A DNA stretch of 64,000 nucleotides, from the NCBI GenBank assembly GCA_045544615.1, contig JAZPZI010000027.1:62001-126000 (forward strand), given 5' to 3'. The first letter of the stretch is position 1, and each line of letters begins with the position of its first letter. Positions 58,626-64,000 of the stretch are shown here, piece by piece. Under the pieces are notes generated by a model. The model was not told where the DNA came from, made no database searches, and saw nothing but the letters and a program-made list of their open reading frames with translations. This stretch comes from CAKSFT01 sp045544615 (lineage in GTDB: Bacteria; Bacillota; Clostridia; UBA1381). Both the position numbers and the translations under genes were made by a program.

Positions 58626-59807
58626 ATGAAGGAAGTTATTCTTTTAAAATATGGTGAAATTATCCTAAAAGGCGGCAACAGACCGAGATTTGAACAGGTC
58701 CTGATGAAAAATATTAAAAATGCAATTAAAAATATCGATAATGCCAATGTCAAGATTGCTCAGGCAACAATATATATTGAGCCCGAGAATCCTGATAATT
58801 TAGAGCTTTTGTGCCAGAGACTTTCTAAGGTTTTTGGTATTGTTGCATTAACAAGAGCCTGTGAGGTAGAAAAGAACATTGAAGTGATCAGGGAGGCAGC
58901 ATATGAGTATTGCAAAACCTCTTTAACTGATGGCAGAAAGTTCAAGGTTGAGTCAAAAAGAGCCGATAAAAAATTCCAGATGAATTCTGTAGAATTATCG
59001 ATTGATGTCGGTGGATACCTTCACGACAAATGCCCGGGGCTTATTGTTGATGTGCACGAGCCTGATGTAATCGTCAAGGTCGAAATCAGAGATTTTGGTG
59101 CATATGTGTATTCAACAGACCAAAAAATAATGGGACAAGGCGGTATGCCGATTGGGACAGGGAGTAAGGCGAGTCTTTTGTTATCGGGCGGAATTGATAG
59201 CCCGGTTTCGGGGCATATGATTGCAAAGCGTGGCGTTGAAATTGATGCAATAAACTTCTTTAGCTTCCCGTATACAAGTGAGCGAGCAAAGGAAAAGGTA
59301 ATTGAACTTGCAAGTATTTTGGCTCAATATACATCAAAAGTAAACCTTTATATTGTTCCATTTACAAAGATTCAATTAGAAATCCGTGATAAAGCACCGG
59401 AAGAACATATGACGCTTTTGATGCGAAGATTTATGATGAGAATTGCAGAAAAGATTGCGGAGAAAAACGGCTCTATTGCTCTTATTACCGGCGAGAGTGT
59501 CGGTCAGGTTGCAAGCCAGACACTTGCAGCATTGAACGTTACAAACGATGTTGTGAAGATGCCTGTTTTAAGGCCGCTTATTGGAATGGATAAAATCGAA
59601 ATTGTTGACCGTGCAAAGGAAATTGGAACTTTTGAGACATCTATTCTTCCATATGAGGACTGCTGTACAGTGTTTACACCTGCACATCCAACAACCAATC
59701 CAAAACTATCATCAATAGAAAAGTCAGAATCACGGCTTGATGTTGAGGCTTTGATTGCTGAATCTCTCGAAGGTGTTGAAAGAATAACTGTTTATCCAAA
59801 AGCATAA
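58626..59807 (+). CDS. thiI: tRNA 4-thiouridine sulfurtransferase ThiI
   Basis: Makes s4U8 in tRNA and may supply sulfur for the thiazole of thiamine. The 393-aa protein has the ferredoxin-like and THUMP domains (about 1-165) and a PP-loop ATPase LLLSGGIDSPVSG near residue 183, with CC in EDCCTVFTP. It lacks the C-terminal rhodanese domain of the E. coli enzyme, as is usual in Bacillus-type ThiI, so it depends on the adjacent desulfurase. Starts 1 bp after that gene. Confidence 0.96.
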   Translation: MKEVILLKYGEIILKGGNRPRFEQVLMKNIKNAIKNIDNANVKIAQATIYIEPENPDNLELLCQRLSKVFGIVALTRACEVEKNIEVIREAAYEYCKTSLTDGRKFKVESKRADKKFQMNSVELSIDVGGYLHDKCPGLIVDVHEPDVIVKVEIRDFGAYVYSTDQKIMGQGGMPIGTGSKASLLLSGGIDSPVSGHMIAKRGVEIDAINFFSFPYTSERAKEKVIELASILAQYTSKVNLYIVPFTKIQLEIRDKAPEEHMTLLMRRFMMRIAEKIAEKNGSIALITGESVGQVASQTLAALNVTNDVVKMPVLRPLIGMDKIEIVDRAKEIGTFETSILPYEDCCTVFTPAHPTTNPKLSSIEKSESRLDVEALIAESLEGVERITVYPKA

Positions 59808-59821
59808 GGAAGTGAGCCTAA

Positions 59822-60286
59822 TTGAAGAGCATTTACCGTGATGTTGTAAACCTTTTAAAAGAAAAAAAGCTTAAAATTTCTGCTGCGGAGAGTTGTACAG
59901 GCGGTCTTTTTGCAAAATGTATAACAGATTGCCCGGGCTCGTCTTCTGTGCTTGATGAGAGTTATGTAACATATTCGCCCGAGGCGAAAATCAAGCTTGT
60001 AGGCGTAAAGAGCTCAACCATAGATAATTTCACAGTTGTGAGCAAAGAAGTCGCTTATGAGATGGCTGAGGGCGTTATGCGTGCAAGCTCTGCAGATATT
60101 GGTGTATCATTTACCGGATATGCCGGACCTGACGGTGAAAAGGTCGGACTTGTTTTTACCGGGATTGCATTCAAGGACAAAGTCTTGGTTTTTGAGTTGA
60201 ATTTATCGGGTAGCAGGGAAGAAATCAGAAATCAGGCAGTTGATTTTACTTTTTTAAAAATTTCCGAAATCATAAAAGAGCTGTAA
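59822..60286 (+). CDS. CinA C-terminal domain protein (nicotinamide-nucleotide amidase, PncC-like)
   Basis: The 154-aa protein consists only of the CinA C-terminal domain: AAESCTGGLFAKCITDCPGSS, YVTYSPEAKIKLVGV, GYAGPDGEKVGLV. Stand-alone forms deamidate nicotinamide mononucleotide for NAD recycling. The N-terminal molybdopterin-like domain of full CinA is absent. Start TTG 59822 has AAGGAAGTGAG upstream. Last gene of the long + strand run. Confidence 0.9.
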   Translation: MKSIYRDVVNLLKEKKLKISAAESCTGGLFAKCITDCPGSSSVLDESYVTYSPEAKIKLVGVKSSTIDNFTVVSKEVAYEMAEGVMRASSADIGVSFTGYAGPDGEKVGLVFTGIAFKDKVLVFELNLSGSREEIRNQAVDFTFLKISEIIKEL

Positions 60287-60307
60287 TCTTACAGCTCTTT
60301 TTGTTTT
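60274..60307. terminator. Two-way terminator at the end of the long operon
   Basis: AAAAGAGCTGTAA (60274-60286) pairs with TTACAGCTCTTTT (60289-60301), with T-rich flanks on both sides. It includes the stop codons of both convergent genes. Confidence 0.9.
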
Positions 60308-61032
60308 CCACTATGGTCGATTGTGAAATTTTCTTTGTATATAAAATCCGAAACGGTCGAGAGTTCAAAGTTTTGTTTCAGGTTTTCCAATAGCTCATCT
60401 AAAGAGTCCTTGGTAAATTCAGTGCCTGTGTGCATCAAAATAATATCGCCTGCTTCGGTTTTATCAAGCACTCTTTTTAGTATTTCCTCTTTTGATTTTG
60501 CTTTATAGTCTAAAGAGTCAACAGACCATTGAATGTAGGTTCTGTTAGTTGTAAGACAGGCATCAATTACATCGTTATTGTATTCTCCATATCCGCCTCT
60601 TACAAGATATATATCACTACCAATAATCTCCTCAATTACATTTTCGCACTTTTCTATATCATCAAGAATTTCATCGTATGACATTTTATTATAATGTCCG
60701 TGATTATATGAGTGTGAGCCGATTTCGTGGCCGTGAGATTTGATTTTTAAAACATCCTCCGGGTATTTTTCTGCCCATGTACCGACTATAAAAAAAGTTG
60801 CTTTAACATTGTGCTTTGAAAGTATAGCCAAAATTTCGTCGATATCATGATTATCCCAGGCGCAGTTAAAGGTCAGGGCAACTTTATTATCGGGTCTTTC
60901 GACAGAATATATAGGGATTTTTTTAACAGTTCCATTAAAAACAGATGTTACACCACCAACAAATGCAGACAATAGCACAGTCAAGGCAATTAGCAGTAGA
61001 AACGCAGTTTTTTTATTGATTACAAAATACAT
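60289..61032 (-). CDS. Polysaccharide deacetylase family protein (PdaB/YlxY-like)
   Basis: Secreted or membrane-anchored NodB-fold protein, 247 aa, with an N-terminal hydrophobic anchor (about 9-30). Motif 2 is intact with metal histidines HSYNHGH, as are ATFFIVGTWAEKYPE and ILMHTG. Motif 1 reads TFNCAWDN in place of the usual TFDDG, and motif 3 reads RGGYGEYN in place of RPPYG, so activity could differ from standard peptidoglycan or chitin deacetylases. AAAGGAG precedes the start. Divergent from dxs. Confidence 0.87.
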   Translation of the reverse strand: MYFVINKKTAFLLLIALTVLLSAFVGGVTSVFNGTVKKIPIYSVERPDNKVALTFNCAWDNHDIDEILAILSKHNVKATFFIVGTWAEKYPEDVLKIKSHGHEIGSHSYNHGHYNKMSYDEILDDIEKCENVIEEIIGSDIYLVRGGYGEYNNDVIDACLTTNRTYIQWSVDSLDYKAKSKEEILKRVLDKTEAGDIILMHTGTEFTKDSLDELLENLKQNFELSTVSDFIYKENFTIDHSGKQKEL

Positions 61033-61062
61033 TTAATACTTTCTCCTTTATTTTTTCAGTTT

Positions 61063-61091
61063 ATAATAATCTATTTACATTTTTTATTAAA
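61063..61091 (-). promoter_or_regulatory. Possible promoter of the deacetylase gene
   Basis: On the - strand, TTTAAT (61091-61086) and TATTAT (61068-61063) with a 17-bp spacer. It overlaps the divergent dxs promoter, so the two would compete. Confidence 0.45.
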
Positions 61092-61102
61092 TATGATATA
61101 AT
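61074..61102 (+). promoter_or_regulatory. dxs-tlyA-ispE promoter
   Basis: TTTACA (61074-61079) and TATAAT (61097-61102) with a 17-bp spacer, about 36 nt before the dxs start. Confidence 0.85.
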
Positions 61103-61137
61103 TGTCATATGGATTTTGAATTTGGGGCGTGAAAATA

Positions 61138-63000
61138 ATGTCAAAGTTTTTAGATAATATAAATTCGCCAAACGATATAAAAAAACTTTCCAACAAGGCA
61201 TTGGAGGAAATCTGTACAGAAATACGTGAATTCCTGGTTGACAGTGTTTCTAAAACAGGCGGTCACCTTGCATCAAACCTTGGTATTGTTGAACTTACCA
61301 TTGCACTTCATAAGGTTTTTAATCTTCCGGAAGATAAAATAATATGGGATGTCGGACACCAGAGTTATGTTCACAAAATATTAACAGGACGCCGCAAAAA
61401 CTTTGATACTTTGAGAAAATATCAGGGTCTCAGCGGATTTCCGAAAACTTGCGAGAGTGAGTATGACTGTTTTAACACAGGCCACAGCTCGACATCTTTG
61501 TCTGCTGCTCTTGGTATGGCAAATGCAAGAGATCTATCGGGTGAAGACTATAATGTAATAGCTGTTTTTGGAGACGGTGCATTCACAGGTGGTATGCTTT
61601 ATGAAGCATTGAACAATGCCGGACAATCACAGAAAAAGTTGATTGTGATTTTAAATGATAATGAAATGTCTATCTCTACAAATGTAGGAGCAATTCCAAA
61701 GTATCTTTGCAGCATGCGAACAAAAAAGGGATACTATCACTCTAAAAAATATGTTGAAAAGGTCATATCAAAAATGCCAAAAGGTGCATCACAGACTAAA
61801 AACTTTTTGTCAAAATGCAAAAACCGCATCAAGCGTTGGGTAATACCAAACAACTTCTTTGACGATTTTGGATTTGATTATTATGGGCCTATTGACGGTC
61901 ATGATTTGAAGGCTCTGATTAACATATTTGAAATTGCAAAATTAAAAACTGATCCGGTATTTATTCATATCAAAACAAAAAAGGGAAAAGGATATAACTT
62001 TGCAGAATCAAACCCACAGAAATTTCATGGAATTTCACCGTTTAATAAAGAAACGGGTGAAGTTTTAAAAAAGTCCGGGAAGTATGACTATTCGGGTTTC
62101 TTTGGAAAGACAATTACAGAATTTGCACGTGAAAATGATAAGATTGTTGCTATTACCGGTGCAATGTCGGGCGGCACAGGACTCGATCCGTTTGTAAACG
62201 AGTTCCCTGACAGGTTTTACGATGTCGGGATAGCAGAACAGCACGCCGTAACGATGGGTGCAGGAATGGCAATTTCGGGTTATGTCCCGATTATTCCTGT
62301 GTATTCTTCATTTTTACAGCGTGCATATGACCAGATTCTGCACGATGTATGTTTACAAAATCTACACGTTGTATTCTGCGTTGACAGAGCAGGCGTTGTC
62401 GGTGCTGACGGCGAGACTCATCACGGATTATATGACATTGGATATATGTCACAGATGCCGAATATGAGCGTTTTAGCGCCATCATCACTTGATGAATTCA
62501 AGGCGATGCTTGATTATGCTACCAATGTGCACAACGGACCGATTTGTATACGATACCCAAGAGGCTCGGTTGAATTCAGATGTAATAATTTTGAATTCGG
62601 AAAAGGTCAGCTTCTGGCACAGGGAAGAGAAGTAATGCTTATCACATCCGGAAGAATGACAGTGCGAGCTGTTGAGGTAATGGAGTCGTTAAGTCTATTA
62701 AATATTTCTGCAGGACTTATCGTTTTACCGACAATCAGGCCGATGGATAAAGAATTGATACTTTCACATATTGCACCAATTACTGCTGTAATCGAAGACC
62801 ATTGTATAGACTCCGGAATAGGTGACAGAGTAGCATCAATCTTTGCAGAAAACAATGTTAATTCAAGCCTTTTAAAGTTTGGTTATCCAAATGAGCCGAT
62901 TATTCACGGCGAAGTAGATGAGCTTGACAAGCATTACGGATTAGACGTTTTGAGTATAACAGAAAAAATCAAGGAGAAAACAGAATGTCTGAAAAGATAA
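61138..63000 (+). CDS. dxs: 1-deoxy-D-xylulose-5-phosphate synthase
   Basis: TPP-dependent first step of the MEP isoprenoid pathway: pyruvate plus glyceraldehyde-3-P. The 620-aa protein has the substrate motif SKTGGHLASNLGIVEL, IIWDVGHQSYVHKI, the TPP-binding GDGAFTGGMLYEALNNAG...NDNEMSI, the catalytic glutamate in VGIAEQHAVTMGAG, and a transketolase C-domain. ATG 61138 is preferred over GTG 61129, which overlaps the GGGGCGTG site. It overlaps tlyA by 16 bp and shares an operon with ispE of the same pathway. Confidence 0.97.
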   Translation: MSKFLDNINSPNDIKKLSNKALEEICTEIREFLVDSVSKTGGHLASNLGIVELTIALHKVFNLPEDKIIWDVGHQSYVHKILTGRRKNFDTLRKYQGLSGFPKTCESEYDCFNTGHSSTSLSAALGMANARDLSGEDYNVIAVFGDGAFTGGMLYEALNNAGQSQKKLIVILNDNEMSISTNVGAIPKYLCSMRTKKGYYHSKKYVEKVISKMPKGASQTKNFLSKCKNRIKRWVIPNNFFDDFGFDYYGPIDGHDLKALINIFEIAKLKTDPVFIHIKTKKGKGYNFAESNPQKFHGISPFNKETGEVLKKSGKYDYSGFFGKTITEFARENDKIVAITGAMSGGTGLDPFVNEFPDRFYDVGIAEQHAVTMGAGMAISGYVPIIPVYSSFLQRAYDQILHDVCLQNLHVVFCVDRAGVVGADGETHHGLYDIGYMSQMPNMSVLAPSSLDEFKAMLDYATNVHNGPICIRYPRGSVEFRCNNFEFGKGQLLAQGREVMLITSGRMTVRAVEVMESLSLLNISAGLIVLPTIRPMDKELILSHIAPITAVIEDHCIDSGIGDRVASIFAENNVNSSLLKFGYPNEPIIHGEVDELDKHYGLDVLSITEKIKEKTECLKR

Positions 63001-63791
63001 GATTAGACAATTTAATAGTTCAAAAAGGAATCACCGAGAGCCGAGAAAAAGCTAAAGCTTTGATTATGGAAGGAAAGATTTTCATTGATAATCAAAAATG
63101 CGATAAAGCCGGACTCATGGTTGATCCTGATAAAACCGAAGTTGAACTTCGAGGCGAAACCTTGAAATATGTCAGCAGAGGCGGCTTAAAGTTAGAAAAA
63201 GCAATGAAGGAATTTCCTATCTCGCTTGATGGGAAGATTTGTATGGATATTGGAGCGTCGACCGGTGGATTTACCGATTGTATGCTACAAAACGGTGCAT
63301 CAAAGGTTTTTGCGGTTGATGTGGGATATGGGCAATTCGCCTGGAAGCTCAGAAATGACCCGAGAGTGGTCAATATGGAGCGGACAAACATCCGATATGT
63401 AACAGAAGAACAAATAGGCGAAAAGCTTGATTTTGCCTCAATCGATGTATCGTTCATATCTCTGAAGCTTGTCCTGCCGGTTGCAAAGAGCCTTTTGAAA
63501 GATAACGGTGAAATTGTAGCACTTATAAAACCGCAGTTTGAAGCAGGAAGAGAACAGGTCGGAAAAAAGGGCGTAGTTAAAGACAGTAAAGTACACATTT
63601 CGGTTGTACAGTCGATTGTAGACTTTTCGAAAGAGCTTGGATTTTCAATTGAAGGCCTGTCTTTTTCACCGATAAAAGGACCTGAAGGGAATATTGAATA
63701 CTTAATTTACTTAAAGAAATCAGACGATAATAAAATCGTTTCAGATGAGTTTGTTATTAGTTTGATTGAAGAATCGCATTTGAACTTATAA
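62985..63791 (+). CDS. tlyA: TlyA-family rRNA (cytidine-2'-O)-methyltransferase
   Basis: The 268-aa protein has an N-terminal S4 RNA-binding domain (RLDNLIVQKGITESREKAKALI, residues 5-62) and an FtsJ-type methyltransferase domain with VSRGGLKLEKAM, the SAM motif DIGASTGGFTDCML, and DVSFISLKLVLP. Homologues methylate 16S and/or 23S rRNA 2'-O positions, or act as haemolysin-like proteins by older naming. The ATG lies inside the dxs end with AAGGAG upstream. Gene order dxs-tlyA is common in Firmicutes. Confidence 0.94.
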   Translation: MSEKIRLDNLIVQKGITESREKAKALIMEGKIFIDNQKCDKAGLMVDPDKTEVELRGETLKYVSRGGLKLEKAMKEFPISLDGKICMDIGASTGGFTDCMLQNGASKVFAVDVGYGQFAWKLRNDPRVVNMERTNIRYVTEEQIGEKLDFASIDVSFISLKLVLPVAKSLLKDNGEIVALIKPQFEAGREQVGKKGVVKDSKVHISVVQSIVDFSKELGFSIEGLSFSPIKGPEGNIEYLIYLKKSDDNKIVSDEFVISLIEESHLNL

Positions 63792-63806
63792 ATGGGGGAT
63801 TTTCAG

Positions 63807-64000
63807 ATGTTAATTGCTGAAGATATGTTAATTCACGGCAACAGAGCAATAGCTAAATCATATGCTAAAATTAACCTTACGCTTGATGTTACCGGAAAAC
63901 GCGACGATGGATACCATGAACTTGAGAGCATAATGCAGACTGTTAATCTTTTTGATTTGGTATTAGTAGACAGGGTACAATCAGGGATAGAAATCAGAGC
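63807..64000 (+). CDS. ispE: 4-diphosphocytidyl-2-C-methyl-D-erythritol kinase, 5' part (cut by window end)
   Basis: The first 64 codons are present. After MLIAEDMLIHGNRAI comes the GHMP-kinase opening AKSYAKINLTLDVTGKRDDGYHELESIMQ, the hallmark of IspE, with the lysine and aspartate of the substrate site. It phosphorylates CDP-methylerythritol in the MEP pathway, the same route as Dxs encoded upstream. The start ATG 63807 is backed by GGGGGA at 63794-63799; ATG 63825 is an alternative that lacks such a site. Confidence 0.9.
   Translation, partial: MLIAEDMLIHGNRAIAKSYAKINLTLDVTGKRDDGYHELESIMQTVNLFDLVLVDRVQSGIEIR

Noticed and set aside
1..64000. Prophage, insertion sequence, conjugative element, toxin-antitoxin or defence system
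   Set aside because: No integrase, intact transposase, phage structural gene, nuclease-helicase module or restriction gene was recognised; the only transposase-like gene appears catalytically altered and sits in a housekeeping operon.

Overview
The window is AT-rich and looks like chromosomal DNA of a low-GC, Gram-positive anaerobe, most likely a member of the Clostridia. The support for this is: Gram-positive promoters (TTGACA-17-TATAAT) and strong AAGGAGG ribosome binding sites, frequent TTG and GTG starts, S-layer-homology (SLH) envelope proteins, a PASTA kinase/phosphatase pair, RemA, a two-subunit oxygen-sensitive class I fumarase, the MEP isoprenoid pathway, and the yicC-remA-gmk-rpoZ-priA-def-fmt-rsmB-rlmN-prpC-pknB-rsgA-rpe-thiN gene order. 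Nearly all genes lie on the + strand. I see no prophage, conjugative element, CRISPR array or recognisable defence system, and I cannot name the genus.

Layout. 1-1980: rpsB-tsf (ribosomal protein S2, EF-Ts) with a strong promoter, a hairpin-bearing leader, an intergenic hairpin and a terminator. 2011-8358: a long operon aroB, lspA, rluD-like, ddl, murI, a DUF1934 gene and an S41 protease, closed by a two-way terminator shared with metA (-). 9451-11809: the serine pathway, serC-serA. 11825-13893: a lipoprotein and, convergent with it, an SLH/peptidase M15 protein. 13952-14960: long-form hpf behind a sigma-B-like promoter, followed by about 400 bp of non-coding DNA made of successive hairpins and ending in a terminator. 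14962-16617: a second RluA-type pseudouridine synthase, then a promoter, a preQ1-I riboswitch and queT, then tRNA-Arg(CCU) on the - strand. 16665-23490: an SLH protein, an AI-2E-type permease, two flavoproteins, a FucU-like protein and a copper-amine-oxidase-N protein. 23487-23829: a non-coding stretch with tRNA-Leu(CAG) and direct and inverted copies of its 3' end.

23881-30140: an envelope protein, an SLH protein, a PdxY-type kinase, and a polar amino-acid ABC transporter with a glycerol-dehydrogenase-like gene inserted in its operon. 30152-31655: two-subunit fumarase. 31689-36756: two G3E (CobW) GTPases, one with a very His/Cys-rich metal-binding stretch, and a GH2 glycosidase. 36764-39691: a small membrane protein and valS. 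39672-42251 (-): a calcium-type P-ATPase.

42350-60307: a very long operon-like run that starts with a REP-transposase-like gene whose two catalytic residues appear lost. It continues through a membrane protein, yicC, remA, gmk, rpoZ, priA, def, fmt, a zinc protease, rsmB, rlmN, prpC, pknB, rsgA, rpe, thiN, a cysteine desulfurase, thiI and a CinA-domain gene. It joins RNA processing, nucleotide supply, translation quality, kinase signalling and sulfur transfer to tRNA. 60289-64000: a polysaccharide deacetylase (-), then dxs-tlyA-ispE, with ispE cut by the window end.

The points most worth a second look are the catalytically altered RAYT-like gene heading a housekeeping operon, the hairpin array after hpf, the tRNA-Leu-flanking element, the preQ1 riboswitch and the sigma-B-like promoter at hpf. 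All functions are read from sequence motifs by eye; no database search was run.
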